Source: Gordonia sediminis (GTDB lineage Bacteria; Actinomycetota; Actinomycetes; Mycobacteriales; Mycobacteriaceae). Taken from it: DNA of 64,000 nt. The stretch is taken from assembly GCA_004193205.1 (NCBI GenBank), contig RZUM01000001.1:564424-628423 (forward strand), written 5' to 3'. Shown piece after piece: positions 56,363 through 64,000 of the stretch. The translations under genes were made by a program, and so were the position numbers. A model generated the notes under the pieces. That model had not been told where the DNA came from and searched no databases. It was given only the letters and a program-made list of their open reading frames with translations. Position 1 is the stretch's first letter, and each line of letters begins with the position of its first letter.

Positions 56363-59300
56363 TCACCGGTGGCAGACGAGCGCCGCGAGGGTGTCGAATC
56401 CGAGGCTGCGGTCGGAATCGCCGGTGGTGCACAGGTTGGTGCCGGCCGCCCGGCGCAGAGCGTCGACGGTGCGCCTCGAGAGCGTCCACCCGAGCGGCAC
56501 CTCGACCGACGGGACCAGCCGGGGTGCCACGGTGATGACCGACCCGTCGTAGGTGGTCTCGCCGTCGGTCCGGTCCATGCGCGTGCGCAGGGCGGCCCGG
56601 GTGGCCTCACAGGTCCCGCCGACGGCGTTCGCGCACACCTCGTCGAACGCGTTGGTGATGCGCTGCACCCAGCTCTCCTTGCCCGCCAGGGCCTTCTGCG
56701 CCGCGCGCCCGACCACCGGCACGAGGGCCTCCGGGGTTGCCGCGGGCGCCCCGACCGGCCGGGCGACCTGCGGCTCGTCGTCGAGGTAGACGACATACGG
56801 GATCACGTAGGGCACGTCGCCACCCGCCGAAGCATTGTGCCGCGCAATGATTTGCGCCAGTTCCGGCGCGATGTCGGCGACGGTGCCCAGGCCGGTGGAG
56901 TCGGCGTAGCCCCCGTCGATGAGCTGCCAGGAATTGTCGCGGCACTCCGGGTTCGCGGTGTGCTGGGTGGCGGGCGCGAATATCCGGCCCGACGGCGTGA
57001 CATAGGGGAACCGCGCCGACAGCATCGCGGCGGTCGCCCACGACATCGTCGGCACACAGCCGTGGAACACGTCCGCGAAATCGACCGAGATGGCCGGCTG
57101 TCCGGTGGCGGTGACACAGTCGGAGATGTCGGTGTCCTCGCCCAGAGTCTGCGGTGCCGTCACGCCGAGCCGCAGCTGGCTGATCAACATCCGGCAGTGC
57201 ACGCCGGTCGACGTGGAGTTGAAGACCAGGGCTCCGGTGGGAGCGCCGGTCCGGCTCCACTGATAGTCCTCCCGCAGCGCGGGGATCTGGTGCTCCCAAC
57301 CGTCTTCGATCAACGCGGCCCGGTCGTTCCAGGTAAGAGCACCGTCGTGGCGCTGGACACGCAGCCCGGTGGCGCTGGCCACGGTGTCCCCGACGACCGT
57401 CGACGACAGCCCGGCGGCCAGCGCCTGCGGATCGGTCAGCGCGGTGGCCGCCGACCGGATCTCATCGGCCACCACCGCGACGCCGCTCGGGTCGGAGGGA
57501 TCGCCCGAGTCGGCCGTCTCCGCGCGGGCCAGGGCAAGCCCGACCGAGCCACCGCTGACCCCGCTGGACAGGAAATTGGCTGCGCTGCCGCAGATCCCGT
57601 TGCCCGCCGGGCCGTCGGCGCTGCGCATCATCGTCGCCATGGAGTTCGCGGTCCACACCGCGGCACGGATGCCGCCACCACTCGCGGCGACGAGAACCAG
57701 TGGCCGCACCGACACGGGTTGTCCGTCGGCCTCGATTTGGTAGGTGCAGTCGGTGTTGGTCCCCACCCACGCGGTGAACGCAGCATCGAGGTCCGCGCGG
57801 GTGTCGCCAGCGGCCATGGCCTGATAGTCGCGCGCGTGGATCCGGTGGAGATCGGGATCGCCTCCGGTCAGCGTGACAACGACCATCAGCACCAGCGACA
57901 GCGACAGGATGGGCGCGGCCTCCATCGACAGGACAGCGAATATCTCTGGCGGCCTTCGGTATTGGATTCCGACGATGATGACACCCAGGAACAGCGGCCA
58001 CACCCCGATGACGAATGTGACGGTGCCCATGATGCCGAACGCGCTCGCGGTTCCGCTCGGCGCGATGGCGTAGGCCGCGAGTGGGACGACGATGAGCACG
58101 CCCAGAATCACGAGCAGTGTGCGCCGAGCACCGTCGTCGGCGAGCGCTCGTCGCAGTCGCCGTGCCCAACGGATCATGGCGTTTGACGGCTCGCGGCCGG
58201 ACCGGGCGCCGCGATCGGACGCAAACGCGCGATCGGACCCTGCCTCGCGATCCGACCCAGCCGCGCGATCGGAGCCGACCGCGAACGGCTCCAGACGCAA
58301 CGCGATGGCCGCGAGCGCGGACACACCCAGCAGGAACGCCACCGCGACAACGAACGCCACCAGCGCACGCTGAGGTGCCACCGACTCACCCCCGACGGCC
58401 ACGTCGAGCGCGATCGGACCGGCGAAGGCACGGATCAGTCCGAGGGCGCCGAACCCGAGAAACAAGATGACACAGATGTTTCCGACGATCTGCACATCGC
58501 TGCCGGTGATCGAGGCGGCACGCTCGCCGGCCTGCACCCGGACGTCGTGTCGCATCGCGAAGAACGTATAGACCGGTCCGGCGATCACGATGACCGTCGG
58601 GATCACTATCACGAGGACCCGCCATCGCGGCTCGGCGCCCGACCAGGCAACCACGATCGCCGTCACCGACAGCGCCACACCCCACACCGCCACGCCGATG
58701 GCACTGATGACACGGCGCCGCGGAATACCACCATCGAGCAACAGCTCGACGAGGTGGATCAGGGCCGAGATGACGGCGCCGATGACGCCGCGCCGGCCGG
58801 CACCGTCTGCACACGTCAGCTCGACGAGCCGAATCAGGGCCGAGGTGACCGCAATCGTGGCGAAGAACAGCACGAAGAAGGCCACCACGTTGGCATCGAC
58901 GAGATCTCCGTGGCGCCAGCGCAGCGCGATCGCGGCGACGAGCACGCCGGTCGGGGCGATGAGCCACAGCCACAGCATCGCCGGAGACCGGTTGCGGATG
59001 CCGTGTTCCTTGACTCTGATCCCGACGAGATTGGCCCGCCAGGACCCGATGAAGAACAGTCCCGCCGCGATGACACCGTAGGCGACCAGGATCACCAGCG
59101 CCGAGAACCACCGGAAATCGGTGCCCAGCCAACGTCGTTGCGCATCGGGGATCTGGTCGAGGGCGCCCGAGGCCGGGAGCAGGCTCATCACCGCGAGCAA
59201 GACGACGACGACAACCGACAACCGCTGAATCCACAGGCACGCGGCCTGCTTCTTGACCGAGCGCACAATCACACGTCGGAAGAACGCGTTCCGCGCGACG

Positions 59301-59875
59301 GCGAGTACCACCGCGACCACGGCCAACCACTTACACGTCGCGACGACGGCGATCGCGACGTGCAACCCGTGCGCCGGGTCGTCCTGGGCGACGAATCGGG
59401 AGGCGATGACGAGCAGCAGGATCCCCAGGAGGGCGGCGGCGGCGAACACACCCACCGAACCCGCCGCGACGCGGCTGTAGCCACCCTGGTCCGGTGACGA
59501 TGTCGCCGTCACGATCATCCGGGCGAGCAGATAGGTGATGCAGACGACGAACACGAACTGACACACCGCAAGAGCGATGATCAACTCAGCGACGATGCCG
59601 TGGATCTGCGAGATCGCCTCGGGCCCGTCCCGCCAGGCCGACCATCCGTCGATGTTGCCGAGCGCGGAGGGGCCGACGATTTCGCGAATCGTCGCGTGGT
59701 CCCCGGTCGTGGTGCTCCGACCGATGATCCGGTCCACCTCGGTCATCGCGATGTAGGCGCCGATGCCGATGAACAGGGCCAGCCACCAGAGGAATCGACT
59801 CGCCGGCTGCAGTGTCGACGAGCTTTCGCCACCACCGTGCGGTGACCGCACCGGTGGGGGATTCCCGGTGGCCAT
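56363..59875 (-). CDS. Polytopic membrane protein with C-terminal patatin-like lipase domain
   Basis: A 1170-residue protein. Residues 1 to about 660 carry roughly a dozen or more transmembrane helices. They are interrupted near residue 535-560 by a charged repeat, GSDRAAGSDREAGSDRAFAS. The C-terminal 480 residues have the patatin triad pattern: oxyanion loop LVAASGGGIRAAVW near 731, serine SGVSGGSVGLALA near 773, and Asp LIDGGYADSTGLG near 985. This means a membrane-anchored phospholipase or acylhydrolase. Which side of the membrane carries the lipase domain is not clear. The gene is flanked by convergent and head-to-tail neighbours without operon partners. Confidence 0.85.
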   Translation of the reverse strand: MATGNPPPVRSPHGGGESSSTLQPASRFLWWLALFIGIGAYIAMTEVDRIIGRSTTTGDHATIREIVGPSALGNIDGWSAWRDGPEAISQIHGIVAELIIALAVCQFVFVVCITYLLARMIVTATSSPDQGGYSRVAAGSVGVFAAAALLGILLLVIASRFVAQDDPAHGLHVAIAVVATCKWLAVVAVVLAVARNAFFRRVIVRSVKKQAACLWIQRLSVVVVVLLAVMSLLPASGALDQIPDAQRRWLGTDFRWFSALVILVAYGVIAAGLFFIGSWRANLVGIRVKEHGIRNRSPAMLWLWLIAPTGVLVAAIALRWRHGDLVDANVVAFFVLFFATIAVTSALIRLVELTCADGAGRRGVIGAVISALIHLVELLLDGGIPRRRVISAIGVAVWGVALSVTAIVVAWSGAEPRWRVLVIVIPTVIVIAGPVYTFFAMRHDVRVQAGERAASITGSDVQIVGNICVILFLGFGALGLIRAFAGPIALDVAVGGESVAPQRALVAFVVAVAFLLGVSALAAIALRLEPFAVGSDRAAGSDREAGSDRAFASDRGARSGREPSNAMIRWARRLRRALADDGARRTLLVILGVLIVVPLAAYAIAPSGTASAFGIMGTVTFVIGVWPLFLGVIIVGIQYRRPPEIFAVLSMEAAPILSLSLVLMVVVTLTGGDPDLHRIHARDYQAMAAGDTRADLDAAFTAWVGTNTDCTYQIEADGQPVSVRPLVLVAASGGGIRAAVWTANSMATMMRSADGPAGNGICGSAANFLSSGVSGGSVGLALARAETADSGDPSDPSGVAVVADEIRSAATALTDPQALAAGLSSTVVGDTVASATGLRVQRHDGALTWNDRAALIEDGWEHQIPALREDYQWSRTGAPTGALVFNSTSTGVHCRMLISQLRLGVTAPQTLGEDTDISDCVTATGQPAISVDFADVFHGCVPTMSWATAAMLSARFPYVTPSGRIFAPATQHTANPECRDNSWQLIDGGYADSTGLGTVADIAPELAQIIARHNASAGGDVPYVIPYVVYLDDEPQVARPVGAPAATPEALVPVVGRAAQKALAGKESWVQRITNAFDEVCANAVGGTCEATRAALRTRMDRTDGETTYDGSVITVAPRLVPSVEVPLGWTLSRRTVDALRRAAGTNLCTTGDSDRSLGFDTLAALVCHR

Positions 59876-60005
59876 GCACCGAATTCTGGCAGCCCGATTC
59901 GGGTGCCGAAAGACTTCGCGGCACGGTTACACACAGTGAATGACAGACCGAGCAAACAACAGACCGAGCGAATGACAGACCCGGCGAAGAGATCGCGTGC
60001 CGGCG

Positions 60006-60641
60006 TCAGGTCGGTCGGCGCAACCCGATTCCGTTGACCCAGAGTCGGGTGGCGGTGAACACCAGGTCGTCGATATCGACGTCATCGCCGAGTGCGAAGG
60101 CGCTGTAGGCCATCCGCGACACCATCCCCGACAACGCGGCGGCAGCCCCGAGCGGGTCGAGGTCGGGGTCGGCCAGCCCGCGTTCCTGCAGCTCGCGGAT
60201 CCGCCGCGCGTTGCGTTCGACGAAGACCTGGCCCCGCCGACGGCGGATCTCGCGGAACTCGGGGCTGATGCCGGCGACCTGTTCGCGCACCAACATCAGC
60301 TGGGCGTTACGCCGATACGCCTCGAAGTAGGCCCGGTTGGAGGCCTCGATCACCGCGGCCGGGTCGTCGGAAAACCCGGCTTGCACATGCGGCAGCCCCG
60401 GATGCAACATGTCCTCCTGCGCCGCGGCGAGTACCGCGTCGAGGATCTCCTCCTTGCTGTCGAAGTAGGTGTAGAACGACCCGGTCGCGCAGCCCGCCTC
60501 CGCGGTGATGTCGGTGAGCCGGGAATCGGTGAATCCGTCACGCTCGAACACCGTCCGGGCGGCCGCCACCAGCGCGGCGCGGGTGCGTTCGCCGCGCGCG
60601 GTGACGGGTGTCTTTGTCGAGTCGACGGATTCGCGGGGCAT
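60006..60641 (-). CDS. TetR-family regulator of the ACAD/APH operon
   Basis: A 211-residue TetR protein. After about 20 residues the helix-turn-helix is LTDITAEAGCATGSFYTYFDSKEEILDAVLAAA. The ligand domain follows. ATG 60639-60641 is chosen; extending further upstream would overlap the APH gene. It is the last gene of a four-gene operon with SDR, acyl-CoA dehydrogenase and APH-type kinase, and is the obvious candidate to bind CTTGAACTTGAA at 53782 and 63875. The effector may be an acyl-CoA or hydroxyacyl-CoA. Confidence 0.9.
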   Translation of the reverse strand: MPRESVDSTKTPVTARGERTRAALVAAARTVFERDGFTDSRLTDITAEAGCATGSFYTYFDSKEEILDAVLAAAQEDMLHPGLPHVQAGFSDDPAAVIEASNRAYFEAYRRNAQLMLVREQVAGISPEFREIRRRRGQVFVERNARRIRELQERGLADPDLDPLGAAAALSGMVSRMAYSAFALGDDVDIDDLVFTATRLWVNGIGLRRPT

Positions 60642-60645
60642 CGTC

Positions 60646-61698
60646 CTATAGTCCCGCGTCGTCGGCGACCGCGACCGCACGAGCGACGAAATCGTCGACA
60701 TGTGCCGGGGTCGGGACGCCGGCGGCGGCACGGTTGGCGGGATTGTCCCGAGCGCGCCGCAACACGCCCTCGGCGATGATCGCCACCTTCCACAGCCCCA
60801 GCGCATGCCAGTACTTCAACGCCTGCGGGTCGCGCCCGGTGCGTTGCAGATAGGCCCGCGCCAGTTCGCCACGATCACAGAAACCGTCCATGACCTCCAC
60901 CGGCTCGCCGAGCAGCACCGCGTCTGTCGGCTCCGGCCAGTATGCGAGTGTGGAGCCGATGTCGGCGAGCGGATCACCGAGCGTGGACAGTTCCCAGTCC
61001 AGCGCCGCGGTGACCGCCCCCGACGCGGGATCGATCATCACGTTGCGCAGGTGGAAGTCCCCGTGCACCAGCGTCGTCTCGTGCTGTTCGGGCATGCCGG
61101 CCGCCAGACGCTTCGTCAGCGCGTCGAGGTCGGGGATCTCGCGGGTCTTGGACTGCTCCCACTGCGCGCTCCACCGCTTGAGCTGACGCGGCGCGTACGG
61201 CTTGTGGCTGGCGAGGTCCGACAAGCCGACGGCGTCGAGATCGACGGTATGGATGCGCGCGAGGGTGTCGGTCATGCAGACGCCGACGGCGTGCCGTGTT
61301 TCGAGCGGGAGAGGCTCCGCGGCCCGCCGGTCCGACAGCACCGTGCCGTCGACGTACTCCATCGCTACGATCGGCACCGGACTCACCGCATCGTCGCGAC
61401 ACACCCCGTAGATGCGTGGCACCGGGACGTCGGTGTCGGCGAGCGCGGACAGGATGCGGGCCTCGCGGGCGACGTCGTGGGCGGACGCGAGCAGGTGCCC
61501 GACGGGCGGGCGGCGCAGCACCCACCGCGCCCCCGCCTCGTCGGACATGACGTAGGTCAGGTTGGACTGACCGAACCCGATACGGGCACCGGTGATCTCG
61601 CCGCGCGGCTCGATGCCCACCGTGCCCAGCCACACCCGCAGCGCCGAGGAGTCCGTGTCCGGGAGGACCACTCCCGACGCGGCTGCCGTGTCTTTCAT
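60646..61698 (-). CDS. APH-family phosphotransferase (ACAD11/LvaA-like)
   Basis: A 350-residue kinase of the aminoglycoside phosphotransferase fold. The N-lobe has [31 protein letters not shown]; the Brenner motif is [15 protein letters not shown] near 225; [20 protein letters not shown] follows. Next to an acyl-CoA dehydrogenase, this family is the bacterial form of the kinase domain of human ACAD10/ACAD11 and of LvaA, which phosphorylates the 4-hydroxyl of 4-hydroxyacyl-CoA. The start overlaps the stop of the dehydrogenase by four bases. Confidence 0.9.
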   Translation of the reverse strand: MKDTAAASGVVLPDTDSSALRVWLGTVGIEPRGEITGARIGFGQSNLTYVMSDEAGARWVLRRPPVGHLLASAHDVAREARILSALADTDVPVPRIYGVCRDDAVSPVPIVAMEYVDGTVLSDRRAAEPLPLETRHAVGVCMTDTLARIHTVDLDAVGLSDLASHKPYAPRQLKRWSAQWEQSKTREIPDLDALTKRLAAGMPEQHETTLVHGDFHLRNVMIDPASGAVTAALDWELSTLGDPLADIGSTLAYWPEPTDAVLLGEPVEVMDGFCDRGELARAYLQRTGRDPQALKYWHALGLWKVAIIAEGVLRRARDNPANRAAAGVPTPAHVDDFVARAVAVADDAGL

Positions 61699-62957
61699 CG
61701 GGACACGAGTGCCTGATCCGAGACGCCGGCGACGGTCTCCGGGACGGCACCGGTACGGTACGGCCGCAGCTCACGACGCGCGATGGCCCGCTTGTGCACC
61801 TCGTCGGGACCGTCGGCCAGCCGCAGCGTACGGATGTGCGCGTAGGCCATCGCGAGCGGGAAGTCGTCGGTGACACCCCCGCCGCCGTGCACCTGGATCG
61901 CCCGGTCGATGATCTTCAGCGCGATGTTGGGTGCGGCGACCTTGATGGCGGCGATCTCGGTGGCGGCGGCCTTGTTGCCGACGGTGTCCATCATGGCGGC
62001 GGCCTTGAGCGTGAGGAGACGCACCATCTCGATGTCGATGCGTGCCTCGGCGATCCAGTCCTGGATGTTCGCGCGGTCGGCGAGCGGCTGACCGAAGGTG
62101 ACCCGCTGCGTCGCGCGGGCGCACATGAGCTCCAGTGCGCGCTCGGCCATACCGATGGTGCGCATGCAGTGGTGGATGCGGCCGGGCCCGAGGCGGGCCT
62201 GCGCGATGGCGAATCCCTCACCCTCGCCTTTCAGCACGTCCTTCGCGGGAACCCGCACGTTGTCGAAGATCAGCTCGCCGTGGCTCTCCCGGTCGACGTA
62301 ACCGAACACCGGCAGGTTGCGCACGATGGTCAGTCCAGGGGCGTCCGGTGCGACCACCATCATCGACTGCTGCCGGTGGGTGGGAGCGCTCGGATCGGTC
62401 TTGCCCATCACGATGAGCACCTTGCAGTCCGGGCGGACCGCGTTGGACGCGAACCACTTGCGTCCGTTCAGGACGTATTCGTCGCCGTCTTTGACCATGG
62501 ACAGTTCGACGTTGGTGGCATCGGAGCTGGCGACGGCGGGTTCGGTCATCGCGAACGCCGAGGCGATCTCACCGTCGAGGAGTGGCTTGAGGTAGCGCTC
62601 CTTGTGCTCGTCGGTGCCGAAGAGGGTGAGCACCTCCATGTTGCCGGTGTCGGGGGCGTTGCAGTTGAACACCTCCGGCGCCCACACGACGCGGCCCATG
62701 ATCTCGGCGAGCGGGGCGTATTCGAGGTTCGACAGGCCCGGACCCCACTCGGGGTGCGGGTGGAAGAGGTTCCACAGACCCGCCTCCTTGGCCTTCGCCT
62801 TGAGTTCGATCAGGATCGGCGGGGTCGCGTGCGGGTCCGCCGACTCGCGCATCTGCTGGTCGTAGACCGCCTCGTTCGGGTAGACGTGGGCGTCCATGAA
62901 CTCGAGCAGCCGGGCGCGATAGGACTCGCTGCGTGCGGACGGGTTGAGCAGATCCAT
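61695..62957 (-). CDS. Acyl-CoA dehydrogenase (ACAD11/LvaC-like)
   Basis: A 420-residue acyl-CoA dehydrogenase. Typical blocks are [45 protein letters not shown], and the C-terminal [44 protein letters not shown]. The last block is close to ACAD10/11, bacterial FadE36 and LvaC proteins. In that pathway the enzyme works on the phospho-hydroxyacyl-CoA, eliminating phosphate and allowing conversion to 3-hydroxyacyl-CoA. ATG 62957 has GGAGACACC before it. It follows the SDR by 49 bases and overlaps the kinase by four. Confidence 0.92.
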   Translation of the reverse strand: MDLLNPSARSESYRARLLEFMDAHVYPNEAVYDQQMRESADPHATPPILIELKAKAKEAGLWNLFHPHPEWGPGLSNLEYAPLAEIMGRVVWAPEVFNCNAPDTGNMEVLTLFGTDEHKERYLKPLLDGEIASAFAMTEPAVASSDATNVELSMVKDGDEYVLNGRKWFASNAVRPDCKVLIVMGKTDPSAPTHRQQSMMVVAPDAPGLTIVRNLPVFGYVDRESHGELIFDNVRVPAKDVLKGEGEGFAIAQARLGPGRIHHCMRTIGMAERALELMCARATQRVTFGQPLADRANIQDWIAEARIDIEMVRLLTLKAAAMMDTVGNKAAATEIAAIKVAAPNIALKIIDRAIQVHGGGGVTDDFPLAMAYAHIRTLRLADGPDEVHKRAIARRELRPYRTGAVPETVAGVSDQALVSR

Positions 62958-63006
62958 CGGTGTCTCCTTATATCTGCATATCTGCGGTCAAGGGTGCTTT
63001 CGCGTC

Positions 63007-63822
63007 TCAGGACGCGGAGACGGTGAGGCTGCGTTGATAACGACGCATACCGCGCAGCCAGCGGTCATAGTCGGCGCCCTTGTGCCGGTACATGTCCAGC
63101 ACCTCCGGATGCGGGAGGATCAGAAACTGCTCGCCGTCGACGGCCGCGAGCACGATGTCGGCCACCTCGGCGGGGGACAGAACCTTCCCGGCGGTCTCCA
63201 CGGCGCGCTGCATGATGAGCGCGTCGCTGCCGGGCTCGGCCTCGGGCCGCAAGAGTTTGGTGTCGACACCCATCGGGCACAGGCAGCTCACCCGTACCCC
63301 CTGGTCGCCGTAGGTGACATTGAGCCACTCGGCGAAGCCGACAGCCGCGTGCTTGGTGACCGAGTAGGTGGCCGACCCGATCTGGGTGAGGAGCCCGGCG
63401 GCCGACGCGGTCGAGACGAAGTAGCCGCCGCCGCGCTCGATCCACTCGGGAACGAGCCGTCGGGCTGCGCGGACATGGGCCATCAGGTTGACGTCGATGG
63501 TCGTCGCCCAGGCATCGTCGGGGGCCAGGTAGGGCGCGCCCATGATGCCGGCGTTGGCGAAGTACATGTCGACCGGCCCGAACCGGGATTCGGCAAGGCC
63601 GATGGTGGCCTCGATGTGATCGACCGACGACGCGTCCCCGGCGATCGACGCGACCGCTCCGGGGGACGCGGCCTCGATCTGCGCGGCGACCGCCCCGAGG
63701 GCGGTGTCGTCGATGTCGGTCAGGACGACCCTCGCACCCTTCGCCGTGAGTGCGGTTGCGAGCGCCGCGCCGATACCGCCGGCGCCTCCGGTCACGATGG
63801 CCACTTTGCCCTCGAGCTGCAT
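63007..63822 (-). CDS. SDR-family oxidoreductase (LvaD-like role)
   Basis: A 271-residue short-chain dehydrogenase. The NAD(P) motif VAIVTGGAGGIGAALA is at about 7-22, NAG in YFANAGIMGAPYL near 89, and the catalytic Ser-Tyr-Lys in VSTASAAGLLTQIGSATYSVTKHAAV near 140-160. ATG 63820-63822 with AGGGAC upstream is the start. First gene of the operon, with the shared operator at 63875-63886. It could reduce a 4-keto acyl-CoA to the 4-hydroxy form or oxidise a 3-hydroxyacyl-CoA at the end. The last 114 bases of the window hold no further gene. Confidence 0.9.
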   Translation of the reverse strand: MQLEGKVAIVTGGAGGIGAALATALTAKGARVVLTDIDDTALGAVAAQIEAASPGAVASIAGDASSVDHIEATIGLAESRFGPVDMYFANAGIMGAPYLAPDDAWATTIDVNLMAHVRAARRLVPEWIERGGGYFVSTASAAGLLTQIGSATYSVTKHAAVGFAEWLNVTYGDQGVRVSCLCPMGVDTKLLRPEAEPGSDALIMQRAVETAGKVLSPAEVADIVLAAVDGEQFLILPHPEVLDMYRHKGADYDRWLRGMRRYQRSLTVSAS

Positions 63823-63862
63823 CAGCACGTCCCTCTGTCGCGGATCAATTGTCACGAACGTA

Positions 63863-63886
63863 CTTGAATCCGCCTTCAAGTTCAAG
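63863..63886 (-). promoter_or_regulatory. Shared operator word CTTGAACTTGAA, copy B
   Basis: On the minus strand CTTGAACTTGAA (63886 to 63875) is identical to 53782-53793. A further CTTGAA (63863-63868, plus strand) faces it, giving TTGAA-N6-TTCAA symmetry. It lies 41-64 bases before the SDR start, a normal operator position. Confidence 0.68.
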
Positions 63887-64000
63887 AGACTGGATGAGAT
63901 CCAATCCCAAGAAAGTCTCGGAGACGTGTAACGCGGGTCTCGCACCCGGCGATGTCCTAACCGGGTGGTCTCGTGATCCGCTACGACGGCCGCCCCAAAA

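Noticed and set aside
62958-63006. Direct repeat TATCTGCATATCTGC between the SDR and acyl-CoA dehydrogenase genes
   Set aside because: Short, inside an operon gap and without symmetry; no regulatory claim can be supported.
1-64000. tRNA, rRNA, riboswitch, prophage and insertion-sequence genes
   Set aside because: Looked for cloverleaf ends, known riboswitch cores, transposase and integrase motifs by eye; none was convincing. A covariance-model scan could not be run.

Overview
The window is 64 kb of very GC-rich DNA with GTG and ATG starts, AGGAGG-type ribosome sites, WhiB, IniA/IniC-like dynamins, a DUF222/13E12-type gene end, and a nitrogen-starvation gene set named after Mycobacterium smegmatis loci. 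This points to a mycolic-acid actinomycete (order Mycobacteriales). Gordonia or a close relative is my best guess, by inference and not by alignment. No rRNA, tRNA, CRISPR array, transposase or prophage gene was seen; this is chromosomal sequence with several accessory catabolic blocks.

Layout. 1-3.1 kb: the 5' end of a DUF222/HNH gene, a repeat-rich non-coding stretch, a DUF1295 membrane protein, an NTF2-fold protein, a 33-residue basic protein, two parS-like sites and a 5'-deoxynucleotidase. 3.2-11.4 kb: a SWIM-SNF2 ATPase divergent from an alkaline-phosphatase-superfamily enzyme, then a flavin monooxygenase/O-methyltransferase pair divergent from a LuxR regulator. 11.4-22.1 kb: a seven-gene minus-strand operon of envelope-stress character: IniA-like and IniC-like dynamin GTPases, a transmembrane Hsp70-like protein, a Ca-loop repeat protein, an FHA-ABC transporter, an acidic protein and an ECF-type sigma factor. 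It is divergent from a DUF7373 lipoprotein.

22.1-29.8 kb: a complete MSMEG_0565-0572 type (Nit1C) nitrogen-starvation cluster: glycosyltransferase, two nitrilase-fold proteins (one with a destroyed catalytic triad), a GNAT-AIRS fusion, a radical SAM protein, a flavoprotein and two small cluster-specific proteins. A 70-nt nested palindrome lies inside it. 30.2-42 kb: an LLM oxidoreductase, then a polyol/sugar regulon with FGGY kinase, DhnA-type aldolase, DhaK, DhaL, GntR regulator, WhiB, zinc alcohol dehydrogenase, two tandem MFS transporters and an aldo/keto reductase. Two copies of one 14-bp operator tie its two promoters together.

42-46.4 kb: a secretory-lipase-family hydrolase, an FAD oxidoreductase divergent from a TetR regulator, and a GreA-C-domain protein. 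46.5-52.9 kb: the most novel part, a tightly coupled three-gene locus with an OB-fold/TM/cupredoxin-like membrane protein, a 1059-residue HerA/VirB4-like ATPase and a 730-residue protein of no recognisable family. 53-64 kb: a histidine phosphatase, then two gene groups (phosphotriesterase-family hydrolase plus acyl-CoA ligase; SDR, acyl-CoA dehydrogenase, APH-type kinase, TetR) sharing a 12-bp operator word. Together they read as a lactone/4-hydroxy-acid degradation regulon of the levulinate (Lva) type. They are separated by a 1170-residue polytopic protein ending in a patatin-like lipase domain.
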